DNA from: Bacteroidaceae bacterium
Lineage (GTDB): Bacteria; Bacteroidota; Bacteroidia; Bacteroidales; Bacteroidaceae
Length of the DNA: 64,000 bases
Direction: 5' to 3'
Assembly (NCBI GenBank): GCA_017469525.1
Contig: JAFUGG010000025.1
Span: 1-64,000, forward strand
Shown: in pieces, positions 1 through 7,791 of the stretch
Numbering within the stretch: position 1 is the stretch's first letter
Layout of the letters: each line of letters begins with the position of its first letter
Notes under the pieces: model-generated
What the model was told of the DNA's origin: nothing
The model's input: the letters and a program-made list of their open reading frames with translations, nothing else
The model's database searches: none
Position numbers and translations under genes: made by a program

Positions 1-1
1 C

Positions 2-154
2 TTCAATCCCATCTGGTGGCTCTCGCTGGCCATCTTCGTTGCAGGCTGTGTCATGACCAGCCGCATGCTCCTTCGCCAGCACACCCTCAGCCAAGTCCTG
101 GGCGGCACCCTCATCGGCATCGCCTGCGGCATCGTCGGGACTATACTGATGTAA
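2..154 (+). CDS. PAP2-superfamily-like membrane protein, C-terminal end (partial)
   Basis: Only the last 50 codons are in the window; the reading frame is open from the left edge to a TAA at 152-154. The peptide has a hydrophobic segment (WWLSLAIFVAGCVMTSRML), then RQHTLSQVLGGTLIG and a second hydrophobic stretch. The 'H-(T/S)-x-x-Q-V-x-x-G-x-x-x-G' pattern is what ends the third phosphatase motif of PAP2-family membrane proteins, where the His is catalytic. This suggests a lipid-phosphate phosphatase-like integral membrane protein. The substrate cannot be inferred from the fragment, and the N-terminal motifs are outside the window. Confidence 0.55.
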   Translation, partial: FNPIWWLSLAIFVAGCVMTSRMLLRQHTLSQVLGGTLIGIACGIVGTILM

Positions 155-164
155 AGCCTCACCC

Positions 165-205
165 ACAGACCCCCTCTGACTCCCCCTTTAGGGGGAGAAA
201 CATCG
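165..205. repeat. Short C-rich/G-rich hairpin repeat (family D)
   Basis: The region holds ACCCCCTCTGACTCCCCCTT followed by TAGGGGGAGA, a short inverted repeat. Related copies lie at 1323-1402, 52431-52470 and 53590-53692. It follows the stop of the partial PAP2 gene and could act as a transcript-end hairpin, but no clear T-run follows. Confidence 0.5.
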
Positions 206-275
206 GCTTTAATCATTTGCGTGTCTTGTGAGTATTTTTCCTCCCTCTTTTTTTCATTCCTTCATTTTTTCTTAG

Positions 276-283
276 TATCTTTG
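276..283 (+). promoter_or_regulatory. Bacteroidota -7 promoter box TATCTTTG
   Basis: TATCTTTG matches the TAnnTTTG -7 consensus of the Bacteroidota primary sigma factor. It lies 40 bases before the ATG of the pRiA4b ORF-3 gene at 324. Confidence 0.7.
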
Positions 284-323
284 TGACGTGAAACGAAGCA
301 TTTAACTTTTTCCAAACAACTAT

Positions 324-1322
324 ATGGCGAAGAAAATAAAATTCAACCCCACCGGCGGCAAAGAGAAGTCCGACATGTCGGGCTTCTTCCAGGAAGCAAT
401 GGCCTCACTCCCAAAGGAGGTGAAGGAAGAAATGGAGAAGCAAGGCGTAAAAGACTTCAACGACCTCCTTGGCCTGATGCTCAACTACGGCATCGACCCA
501 CTGAAGATGTGGGATTATTCCCTGAAGCATGAAACATTGCCCAAGGATTTCAATCCCGAAGATGTCATGCTTGACGAGGACGACTTCGATGACGAGGATG
601 ATGAGGAGGACTTCGACGATGAGGAGTTCGACGAAACGGACGGCTTCGACGACGAGGAGTATCTGCTCGGACTCAGGCTGCCCAAGGCAAGGTTCATTGG
701 CAAGCCGAAGCGCGAGTACCACATCCGCATCAAGCTGAACAATGCTCCGGTGAAGATATGGCGCGAGCTGGTGGTTCCCTCGAACATCACCCTGGAGCTG
801 CTGGCTTATGTCCTGCTCGACGCAATGGGATGGAGGCACGAACATCTCTACCAGTTTGTAGGCAAGCACGATACCTATTACTTGAACTCACACCAGATGA
901 AAGAGGAGATGAGCGGCCCCTTTGCTTTCCTTGGCCGCGCCCATTACCGCAATAGCGAGAAGACGTCCCTGGAGATGGTGCTCCAGCCGAAGGGCGAGAG
1001 GCTGAAGTTCGAATACGACTTCGGCGACTCGTGGACGCACGAGCTCTGGGTGAAGGGCGAGCGCGACTATGCTCCCGGCGAGGAACCCGTCATAAAACTG
1101 CTGAAGGGGCAGGGAGCTTGTCCGCCCGAGGACTGCGGCGGCGTCTGGGGATATGCCGACCTGCTCGAACTCAACAAGAAGGCACGCAAAACAGATGACG
1201 AAAAAGAGCGCCTGGAGTGGTACGACTTTCCGGAGGACTTCGACCCCGACGACTGCGACCTGGAATGGCTGCAGGAAGATGTGGAAGCCCTGTGGGAGCA
1301 AGTGAAAGAAGAAAAGGCTTAA
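324..1322 (+). CDS. Plasmid pRiA4b ORF-3 family protein
   Basis: This is a 332-residue soluble protein. Residues ~1-75 are a mixed helical region, and residues ~79-112 are an almost pure Asp/Glu run (DEDDFDDEDDEEDFDDEEFD). From ~130 onward there is a pRiA4b ORF-3-like domain, recognised by YHIRIKLNNAPVKIWREL, the DAMGWRHEHLYQF segment and FEYDFGDSWTHEL. The family was first seen on an Agrobacterium rhizogenes plasmid and is found next to IS1096-type elements, but its biochemical role is not established. The gene is preceded by a TATCTTTG box and followed directly by a C-rich hairpin repeat. It appears to be a single-gene transcript. The long acidic insert before the domain is unusual and may mediate binding to basic partners; that is only inference. 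Confidence 0.8.
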   Translation: MAKKIKFNPTGGKEKSDMSGFFQEAMASLPKEVKEEMEKQGVKDFNDLLGLMLNYGIDPLKMWDYSLKHETLPKDFNPEDVMLDEDDFDDEDDEEDFDDEEFDETDGFDDEEYLLGLRLPKARFIGKPKREYHIRIKLNNAPVKIWRELVVPSNITLELLAYVLLDAMGWRHEHLYQFVGKHDTYYLNSHQMKEEMSGPFAFLGRAHYRNSEKTSLEMVLQPKGERLKFEYDFGDSWTHELWVKGERDYAPGEEPVIKLLKGQGACPPEDCGGVWGYADLLELNKKARKTDDEKERLEWYDFPEDFDPDDCDLEWLQEDVEALWEQVKEEKA

Positions 1323-1402
1323 GCCTCCAGACCCTCCCCATCCCTCCCTTAAAGGGAGGGGGGAAGTCTCCCCTTTAAGGGGAGATTTAGAGGGGTCTTG
1401 GT
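1323..1402. repeat. Nested C-rich palindromic repeat (family D)
   Basis: Starting right after the stop codon there are two stacked inverted repeats: CCCTCCCTTAAAGGGAGGG and TCTCCCCTTTAAGGGGAGA, the latter extended outward by ATTTAGAGGGGTC against the earlier GACCCTCC. Similar ATTTAGAGG and CCTCTAAAT copies occur at 52431 and 53660. It is probably an interspersed palindromic repeat that may also serve as a transcript end. Confidence 0.65.
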
Positions 1403-1487
1403 AAATTACCTTGGTGCAGTCTTTAGCCTGCCATTTGTATCTATATATAGACAGGGGTCTGTGGTCATATCCAGCCCCGTCGGTTAA

Positions 1488-3176
1488 ATGGATTTACACA
1501 GTTCTGTCCAGAAAGCAAAGGAAAGAGAGCCTAAGGCATTCGACGTGCTCTACACGGCATACTACCCCCAGATGCTCGGCGTATGCATGAACATCATCCG
1601 GGAGGACAAGAGCGCAGCCAGCGACCTTGTGCATGATGCCTTCATCCTGGCCTTTGTCTCTTTGGACAGCCTCAGGGACAACACCAAGTTCGGCGAGTGG
1701 CTGACGACTATCGTCAGAAATGTTTCGCTGAAATATGTAGCGGGGAGGGACAAGGTCCGCATGTTGCCTGTCAGCTCTCTCAGGGAGGAGAATGCCGTGC
1801 TAACTGCTTCGTCGCCTTCGCCCGACGAAGAACTTTACCATAAGGAACTGCTCGAACTCATCAACCGCCTGCCGGAGGGCTACAGCAAGGTGCTGAGGCT
1901 TTCCGTCATCGAAGGCTTTTCCCACAAGGAGATTGCCGACATGCTGGGCATCGAGCCACACAGCTCGTCGTCGCAGCTGGCACGGGCCAAGCGTCTGCTT
2001 AGGGCGATGATGGCGGACAGGATGATTGGTGTGATTGTCCTCATGCTCTTGCCTTTCGTGTCGTATATTGTCTTTCGCCACAAAGAAGAAAGCCCCCTCC
2101 CCGCTCCCAACAGCCCCCTCCCCGCTCCCCCTTTGGGGGAGTGCCTCATTCCCGCTGCACCTTCCGCTGAAGCACTTCCCCAAGGGGGGAACGGAGAGGG
2201 GGCTAAGCGGCATAGGGAAGAACAGGGAGAGTCTTCTGATACTGCTGCTGTCATTTCCCTCCCGGAGATAAGCGAAGATGTCTTTATAACAGAGGCTGAG
2301 GACGACTCTGTCAGCACGGTCACGAAGGACTCTATCGTGGAAAGAGAAGTCCTGCCTCATGCGGATTTAGCAGAAGAGGTGGGGCACAGAGAGAAGAGGA
2401 AATGGCAGCTTGCCATGGGCGGAAGTTTCGGTCAGGCCTCGACTCAAAGCGAGAGCAGGATGCTCGCCACGAATGCCACGACTCCTCCCCCTATTAGTTC
2501 CGATGCTCCGGAACCCGACGTGCCCACTTACGTCGTGCCGCCTTACATACACACATGGGAAGAGTATGCGGAGTATCTCAGGTTCGTTTCCTCCTTCTCT
2601 GCCGTTATTCCTGCCGACACGATTGCCCTTTGCGAGATAGCGGAGCACAATACGGGCGAGATAGTGCAGAGGGAGCATCACGACATGCCCATTACGTTCA
2701 ACGTCTCCCTGTCGAAGCAACTCGGAAGAAGCTGGAGTCTCGAGACGGGACTGCAGTATTCGTTGCTCAAGTCCGACTTTCGGATGGGCGAGAATGGCTA
2801 TTCTATCAACACCAAGCAGAAGGTACACTACCTCGGCATACCACTTCGTGTGTCGTACCGATGGCTTGAATACAGGAACCTTTCGGCCTACAGTTCGCTT
2901 GGCGTCACGCTGCATATTCCCCTCTATGGCAAGCAGGAAGCGCAGTACATGGTGGGCTGGCAGAGCGTTTACTCAAAGAGTCAGTACTTCACGCCTGCTT
3001 TGCAATGGCAGACAGGCGTCAGCTTCGGCCTGCAGTACAAGCTTGCTCCGCACACCAGCCTCTTTGCCGAGCCGTCGTTCAACTGGTTCATCCCGAACGG
3101 CAGCGAAACACATACTTCCTGGACGGAGCATCCCTTCATGTTCACCTGTCCGTTCGGAATAAGGTTCAGCTGGTAG
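1488..3176 (+). CDS. ECF sigma factor fused through a membrane helix to an outer-membrane beta-barrel
   Basis: The 562-residue protein has three parts in one uninterrupted frame. Residues 1-~183 are an ECF sigma-70 factor: region 2 (AYYPQMLGVCMNIIREDKSA..DLVHDAFILAF) and region 4 (LPEGYSKVLRLSVIEGFSHKEIADMLGI). Residues ~185-205 are a transmembrane helix (GVIVLMLLPFVSYIVF). After a Pro-rich linker made mostly of the 93-bp palindromic element (2112-2204), residues ~300-562 are an outer-membrane barrel of the PF13568-like type, with alternating aromatic strands (WSLETGLQYSLL, FGLQYKLAPHTSLFAEPSF) ending in aromatic FSW. The expected topology is sigma domain in the cytoplasm and barrel in the outer membrane. 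It ends 3 bases from the convergent methyltransferase gene. Release of the sigma domain by proteolysis would be the natural model, but that is inferred. Confidence 0.8.
   Translation: MDLHSSVQKAKEREPKAFDVLYTAYYPQMLGVCMNIIREDKSAASDLVHDAFILAFVSLDSLRDNTKFGEWLTTIVRNVSLKYVAGRDKVRMLPVSSLREENAVLTASSPSPDEELYHKELLELINRLPEGYSKVLRLSVIEGFSHKEIADMLGIEPHSSSSQLARAKRLLRAMMADRMIGVIVLMLLPFVSYIVFRHKEESPLPAPNSPLPAPPLGECLIPAAPSAEALPQGGNGEGAKRHREEQGESSDTAAVISLPEISEDVFITEAEDDSVSTVTKDSIVEREVLPHADLAEEVGHREKRKWQLAMGGSFGQASTQSESRMLATNATTPPPISSDAPEPDVPTYVVPPYIHTWEEYAEYLRFVSSFSAVIPADTIALCEIAEHNTGEIVQREHHDMPITFNVSLSKQLGRSWSLETGLQYSLLKSDFRMGENGYSINTKQKVHYLGIPLRVSYRWLEYRNLSAYSSLGVTLHIPLYGKQEAQYMVGWQSVYSKSQYFTPALQWQTGVSFGLQYKLAPHTSLFAEPSFNWFIPNGSETHTSWTEHPFMFTCPFGIRFSW
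2091..2204 (+). repeat. 93-bp in-frame palindromic element (copy A1) with extra 21-bp left end
   Basis: A complete copy lies at 2112-2204: left arm AGCCCCCTCCCCGCTCCCCC..GAGTGC, a short spacer, and right arm GCACTTCCCC..GGGGGCT. It is preceded by a duplicated partial left end at 2091-2111. It is read as SPLPAPPLGECL...ALPQGGNGEGA inside the sigma/barrel fusion, without disturbing the frame. Length and reading phase equal copy A2 at 25974-26066. Confidence 0.85.
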
Positions 3177-3179
3177 CGG

Positions 3180-3977
3180 CTATCGCTTCCGAAGCAGATA
3201 GAAACAGCTCGAGCTCAACACATCTCTCAGATAAGGGACACAGGAGAGCGGCTGAGGCAGCTTGCAGGGAGGCAGTCCGAACTTGACCTTGTAGTGCGGA
3301 TTGATGAGGTAGAGTGTCCTGTCTAATATAGTCATTTGCGACCTCCCGACGAGCCTCTCGAAGGCCTCCACCGTTATGCGGGTGCTTCTGATGGACAGCA
3401 GTTCGTCCATCAGACCATTGCTTTCGCCCGACCACCTGATGATGCGTTTGTAAAGAGGCAAGGGCAGGAGATGGACGAAAGGCAGATGCGAGAGGAGGCG
3501 ACTCCTGCTTATCTGCTGATGGCCGCCAAAGGGCATCTGCCATGCAGGGAAGGAGATGAAGGCGATGCCGCTGTCCTTCAGGTAGCTGTGGACAAGCGAA
3601 AGCAGCCGTTCCTTGTCCCTCAGATGTTCCAGAACATCGTGGCAGATGATGATGTCGAACTTCTCTTTACTCTGATATCTGAAGATGTCGCAGCAGATGA
3701 AACTGCCTTGACTTACGTCGAGCTTTGCTTCTGTCTGCTCTTCGCTGAAGAATCTCCGCGCCTGCTCTATTCGGCACGAGGCGATGTCGATGCCCGTGAC
3801 GGCGGCACCGGCCTTGGCAAAGGGCAGCAGATTACCGCCCTCGCCGCATCCAATCTCCAGCACACTTGTCTCTCTCCCCACTTCGTGCCAGCGGCTGATG
3901 TACGGCATGAAGTGGCTGCGGCTGGTCTCTGCCAGCTCACAGAAATAGCGTCTTCTGTTCTTGTGACGTTCCTGCAT
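3180..3977 (-). CDS. Class I SAM-dependent methyltransferase
   Basis: From the ATG at 3977 the protein has 265 residues (MQERHKNRRRYFCELAETSR...). An upstream in-frame extension to 4094 exists but looks non-coding (low complexity). Motif I, VLEIGCGEGGNLLPFAKAG, binds S-adenosylmethionine; the acidic motif II is VTGIDIAS; the post-I motif is IIICHDVLEHL. These place it in the Methyltransf_11/23 (UbiG-like) group. The acceptor cannot be inferred; relatives act on small molecules, lipids or glycans. It is convergent with the sigma/barrel gene, with stops 3 bases apart, and divergent from the CotH gene at 4149. Confidence 0.85.
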   Translation of the reverse strand: MQERHKNRRRYFCELAETSRSHFMPYISRWHEVGRETSVLEIGCGEGGNLLPFAKAGAAVTGIDIASCRIEQARRFFSEEQTEAKLDVSQGSFICCDIFRYQSKEKFDIIICHDVLEHLRDKERLLSLVHSYLKDSGIAFISFPAWQMPFGGHQQISRSRLLSHLPFVHLLPLPLYKRIIRWSGESNGLMDELLSIRSTRITVEAFERLVGRSQMTILDRTLYLINPHYKVKFGLPPCKLPQPLSCVPYLRDVLSSSCFYLLRKR

Positions 3978-4105
3978 AATCGTTTCGTTTGTATTTGTTC
4001 GTTCCGACACCAATAGAGAGCAACCCACATGCCCTATGACTGCACGGGCTGAACTATTTGTGAGGCGATGCAGTCCTTTGCCGTCGGGAGGCATCTATAC
4101 TAAGA

Positions 4106-4148
4106 AAGGTGAAAAGGTAAAAAGTTAAAGAGTTAAAGAGTTAAAAAG
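4106..4148 (+). repeat. A-rich 9-11-nt leader repeat (AAAGAGTTAAA type)
   Basis: AAAGTTAAAGAGTTAAAGAG and variants repeat immediately before the GTG start at 4149. Similar simple repeats precede starts at 22872 and 32175. It is transcribed leader sequence of unknown role. Confidence 0.5.
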
Positions 4149-6956
4149 GTGAAAAAGAATCTCTGCATCGGCGTGCTGATAATGGCGGGACAAATGTCGC
4201 CGGCTCAGTCCAAGCTCATGTTTACGGAAATCTGTGTGGCGAACATCGACCAGACGCTCGACCACTCGAACAATTATGGCGGATGGGTGGAACTCTACAA
4301 CGGGACTGGCACGGACGTCTCGCTCGGCGGCTGGTACATCAGCGATAATGAGGCGAACCTGAAGAAGCACAGGCTCACGGGCGAAGAGCAGGTGAAGGCC
4401 GGCAGCTACTGCCTGCTTTTCTTCGGCCACAACGCTACCGACGGAGGCGCATACGGCTCCGATGCGGCAAGGCAAGTGGCGTTCAAGCTGAACAGGAAAG
4501 GCGGCAAGCTCTACCTGTCGCACAACGGTACGGACAAAGACTTGTCCCTCGACTATCCGCCGTCCGTGCCTCGATGCAGCTTCGCGAGGGTCAGCCTGGA
4601 TGCCGACGTGTGGCAATACAGCGGTCTGCCCACTCCTGGCGAGGCAAATGCCGGCCCCTTTGCCGATGACATACTGCCTGCTCCCACTGTCAGCTGCGAC
4701 TCCCGACTCTTCACGGAAGACTTTTCCGTCCGGGTCAGTATTCCTGAGGGGACGACGCTCCGCTATACAACGGACGGCAGCACACCGACGCTCGCCAACG
4801 GACATACAAGTGCCGACGGCCTCTTCCCAGTATCCGAGACCACCGTCCTGCGGCTGCGTCTGTTCTCGCCCTACAGTCTTCCTGGTCCCGTAACGACGCG
4901 CACATTCATTTATAAAGACAGGCTTTACTATCTGCCCATCGTCTGCATCACGACCGACCCACGGAATCTCTACGACAACATGACAGGATGTTATGTGGAC
5001 GGGGCGAACGGCATCGAGGGCAGAGGCTCAGCAGGGAAGTCGAACCTCAACATGGATTGGGAGCGACCGGTGGTCTTCGAGTACCTGACGGCTGACGGGC
5101 GGATGGTCATCAACCAGGAGGCGAGCTTCGAGGTGGCAGGCGGATGGAGCCGACACTTCAAGCCGGCTTCGTTCAAGTTGCAGGCCAGAAAGCTCTACGA
5201 CGGCAACGGCCACTTCGACCATCCTATTTTTCCAGGCAAGCCGCACCATGTCTATAAGCAGCTGATGGTACGCAACGGCGGCAACAACAACAGGACGTAT
5301 GGCGGCCCGCGCATCATGGATGCCGTCACTCAGCAAGTGTTGACCACGAGCGGATTCTATGTCGATGCACAGGAATATCAACCCGTCCATGTCTTCATCA
5401 ACGGTAGGTATCTGGCGATGATGAACGTCAGGGAGCCGACAGGTCGCTTCCACGGAGAGGCCAACTATGGGTATGATGACGACGAAATGGACGCCTTCGA
5501 GTACAGCGGCGGCAGCTACCGGCAGAAGAGCGGCACACGGGAGGCGTTCGACAGGATGGTTCAGACGTCGTATGAAGCAGAGACGGACGAGGGATACTCA
5601 CGGCTGCGCGAGCTGGTGGACATGGACGAGTTCGTCCGATACATGGCAGCCGTCTGCTACACAGGTACAGGCGATTGGCTCCTGAACAGTAATAACGTGA
5701 AGGGTTATCGCACATGGGAAGAGGGCGGGAGGTTCCATTTTGTCTTCTTCGACCAGGACCTCACGTGGGAGAGGAACGATAATGTGGAGCATCTGGATGC
5801 TAATGATGTCGTCTACCTCTACCGCAATCTGAAGCAGAACCCCACGTTCCGACACCAGTTCGTCACGGCCTACCTGCTTCTGCACGGCAGCATCTACACG
5901 CCCCGTCGCTGCCAGCATATAGCCGACAGCATCTGCCTTCTGGTGAAGGATGCCTTGGCTTTCGACAGTCGCTACACTGCCACCACCTACCGCAAGCTGC
6001 AGGAAACGATGTGGGAGGAAAGTCACAGGGAGGCCCGCATGCAAGCTCTGATGAAGTCATACGCTCTCTCCGACAGCATTCATGTGAGCATCAACACGAA
6101 CTGCCCATTTGCAAGGATTCAGATAGACGGCATGGACGTGCCTTTCAGCCAGTTCGACGGCGTGCTCTTCGGCCCTGTTTCTTTGTCCACAAGCTCTGCC
6201 GATGGCTATCGTTTCATCGGGTGGAAGGACCGGCAGGGCAAGTGGTTGAGCCACGAGGCAGAGTGTCTGATTGCAGCCGGCGGCAACTATACGGCCGTCT
6301 ATGACGAGCAACGGGATCCCGACATCTCGCCCCTCTGCATCAACGAGGTCAGCGCTGCGAACGACGCCTATGTGAACGATTACATCAAGAAGGCCGACTG
6401 GCTGGAGCTATACAATCGTGGCAACGAGCCGATTGACATGGCAGATTGGTATTTCAGCGACGACGGAAAGGTGCCGATGAAGTATCAGATGGACGCTTCC
6501 GGCGATGCAAGTACCGTCATTCAGCCAGGCGGAAGGCTGGTCGTATGGTGCGACGGGAAGCTGTCCGCCACGGAGTTGCACCTCCCCTTCAAGTTGAAGA
6601 ATGCCGACGGCCGCTGCCTCTACCTCTCTTCTCCCGATGGTCTCTGGCAGGACTCTCTGTGCTACGACATGCACTCGCCGAAGGAGTCGGTGGGCAGATA
6701 CCCAGACGGAGGAAGCAGTATCCGGACGTTCTATCGCCCTTCCATCGGCATCTGTAACGTCCCCACTACTTATGACAAGGCATCGGACAGCATTCCGAAC
6801 GGCAACACCCCACCCTACTCTTCTTCTGACAACGACCTGGACTTCAGCTTCTTCCGCCTCGACGGAATCCGAATGTCCAAGCCTCAGAACGGCATCAATA
6901 TCAAGGTCTCGGCCGACAGAAACGAACGGAAGAAGTACCTGTTCCACTCGAAGTGA
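4149..6956 (+). CDS. Secreted CotH-kinase family protein with two lamin-tail domains
   Basis: This 935-residue protein starts at a GTG (4149) that opens a short signal peptide (MKKNLCIGVLIMAGQMSPAQS). Order of parts: lamin-tail domain at ~25-150 (FTEICVANIDQT...WVELYNGTGTDVSLGGWYISD); a chitobiase/FN3-like segment at ~180-255 (TTLRYTTDGSTPT); a CotH kinase-like domain at ~260-620 (YLPIVCITTDPRNLYDN, MNVREP, FVFFDQDLTW); a region with RIQIDGMDVPF; and a second lamin-tail domain at ~735-880 (WLELYNRGNEPIDMADWYFSDDG). CotH proteins can phosphorylate proteins, and in Bacteroidota such multidomain forms are surface or secreted. The end (FRLDGIRMSKPQNGINIKV) matches the tail seen on other secreted proteins here. 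Substrate unknown. Confidence 0.85.
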   Translation: MKKNLCIGVLIMAGQMSPAQSKLMFTEICVANIDQTLDHSNNYGGWVELYNGTGTDVSLGGWYISDNEANLKKHRLTGEEQVKAGSYCLLFFGHNATDGGAYGSDAARQVAFKLNRKGGKLYLSHNGTDKDLSLDYPPSVPRCSFARVSLDADVWQYSGLPTPGEANAGPFADDILPAPTVSCDSRLFTEDFSVRVSIPEGTTLRYTTDGSTPTLANGHTSADGLFPVSETTVLRLRLFSPYSLPGPVTTRTFIYKDRLYYLPIVCITTDPRNLYDNMTGCYVDGANGIEGRGSAGKSNLNMDWERPVVFEYLTADGRMVINQEASFEVAGGWSRHFKPASFKLQARKLYDGNGHFDHPIFPGKPHHVYKQLMVRNGGNNNRTYGGPRIMDAVTQQVLTTSGFYVDAQEYQPVHVFINGRYLAMMNVREPTGRFHGEANYGYDDDEMDAFEYSGGSYRQKSGTREAFDRMVQTSYEAETDEGYSRLRELVDMDEFVRYMAAVCYTGTGDWLLNSNNVKGYRTWEEGGRFHFVFFDQDLTWERNDNVEHLDANDVVYLYRNLKQNPTFRHQFVTAYLLLHGSIYTPRRCQHIADSICLLVKDALAFDSRYTATTYRKLQETMWEESHREARMQALMKSYALSDSIHVSINTNCPFARIQIDGMDVPFSQFDGVLFGPVSLSTSSADGYRFIGWKDRQGKWLSHEAECLIAAGGNYTAVYDEQRDPDISPLCINEVSAANDAYVNDYIKKADWLELYNRGNEPIDMADWYFSDDGKVPMKYQMDASGDASTVIQPGGRLVVWCDGKLSATELHLPFKLKNADGRCLYLSSPDGLWQDSLCYDMHSPKESVGRYPDGGSSIRTFYRPSIGICNVPTTYDKASDSIPNGNTPPYSSSDNDLDFSFFRLDGIRMSKPQNGINIKVSADRNERKKYLFHSK

Positions 6957-6976
6957 AAAAACGCCCTGTGGAGCGT

Positions 6977-7042
6977 CGGGCAACGAATACTATTGCATCG
7001 GGCAACGAATACTATTGCGTTGGCCTACACATACTATTGCGT
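6977..7042. repeat. 22-bp tandem array, 3 units
   Basis: Units begin at 6977, 6999 and 7021. The first two differ at a single position; the third shares the ATACTATTGCGT end. Each contains GCAA...TTGC as short inverted arms around GAATACTA. The array lies between the CotH stop and the purE promoter. Confidence 0.85.
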
Positions 7043-7126
7043 TTTCTCATTCCCTGTTCTGCACCTTCGACAGACCTTTATTTTCTTTTTCCTCATCGTA
7101 TGTTTGGACGGGTGAAGAAAAATGCT

Positions 7127-7134
7127 TAACTTTG
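7127..7134 (+). promoter_or_regulatory. -7 promoter box TAACTTTG for purE
   Basis: TAACTTTG fits the Bacteroidota TAnnTTTG consensus and lies 53 bases before the purE ATG. Confidence 0.7.
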
Positions 7135-7187
7135 TGGCGCGTAAGGACTCAAATAGTAAATCGTAAATCTCTAAATAGTCAATCACT

Positions 7188-7697
7188 ATGGCGAAACCAA
7201 TCGTAAGCATCATCATGGGCAGCACAAGCGACCTGCCCGTCATGGAGAAAGCAGCTAAATTTCTCGATGAAATGGGCATTTTTTTCGAGATGAACGCCTT
7301 CTCCGCTCATCGTACACCTCAGGAAGTGGAAGCCTTTGCACGCTCGGCTGAGGAGCGCGGACTGAAGGTCATTATTGCCGGAGCCGGCATGGCAGCGGCT
7401 CTGCCTGGCGTAGTGGCAGCAAGCACCACACTTCCCGTCATTGGCGTGCCCATCAAGGGAATGCTCGACGGCCTCGATGCCATGCTGAGCATCATACAAA
7501 TGCCTCCTGGCATCCCAGTTGCAACAGTTGGCGTGAATGGCGCACAGAATGCAGCCATCCTTGCTGCAGAAATGCTCGCCCTGAGCGACACAGAACTAGC
7601 AGAGAAACTTCGCAACTACAAGCAGAGCCTCAAGGACAAGATTGTCAAGGCCAACGAGGAACTGAAGGAAGTGAAATATAAATTTAAGACGAACTAA
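7188..7697 (+). CDS. purE: N5-carboxyaminoimidazole ribonucleotide mutase (PurE)
   Basis: This 169-residue cytoplasmic enzyme of de novo purine synthesis converts N5-CAIR to CAIR. Recognition motifs are GSTSDLPVMEKA near the N-terminus (phosphate-binding loop), SAHRTP with the catalytic His, and IAGAGMAAALPGVVA followed by LPVIGVPI. Length matches class I bacterial PurE. It has its own TAACTTTG box and is followed, after an inverted repeat, by ispG on the same strand, so the two could be co-transcribed. Nothing unusual is seen in the coding sequence. Confidence 0.96.
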   Translation: MAKPIVSIIMGSTSDLPVMEKAAKFLDEMGIFFEMNAFSAHRTPQEVEAFARSAEERGLKVIIAGAGMAAALPGVVAASTTLPVIGVPIKGMLDGLDAMLSIIQMPPGIPVATVGVNGAQNAAILAAEMLALSDTELAEKLRNYKQSLKDKIVKANEELKEVKYKFKTN

Positions 7698-7704
7698 AAT
7701 TAGA

Positions 7705-7775
7705 AGTTAGTGGTTAGAGGTTAGCCTTGGACCCCAAACCAGCAGCCCAAACATTCCTCTAACCACTAACCACCA
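7705..7775. repeat. Inverted repeat TTAGTGGTTAGAGG / CCTCTAACCACTAA
   Basis: A 14-bp perfect inverted repeat separated by ~35 bases lies between purE and ispG. A related, longer version lies between gpmI and ung (30797-30897). The two share TTGG(A/G)(C/G)(C/T)CC and ATTCCT(C/T)TAACCACTAACC, so this is a dispersed repeat. Confidence 0.75.
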
Positions 7776-7791
7776 TATCTCCAAAAGAGCT

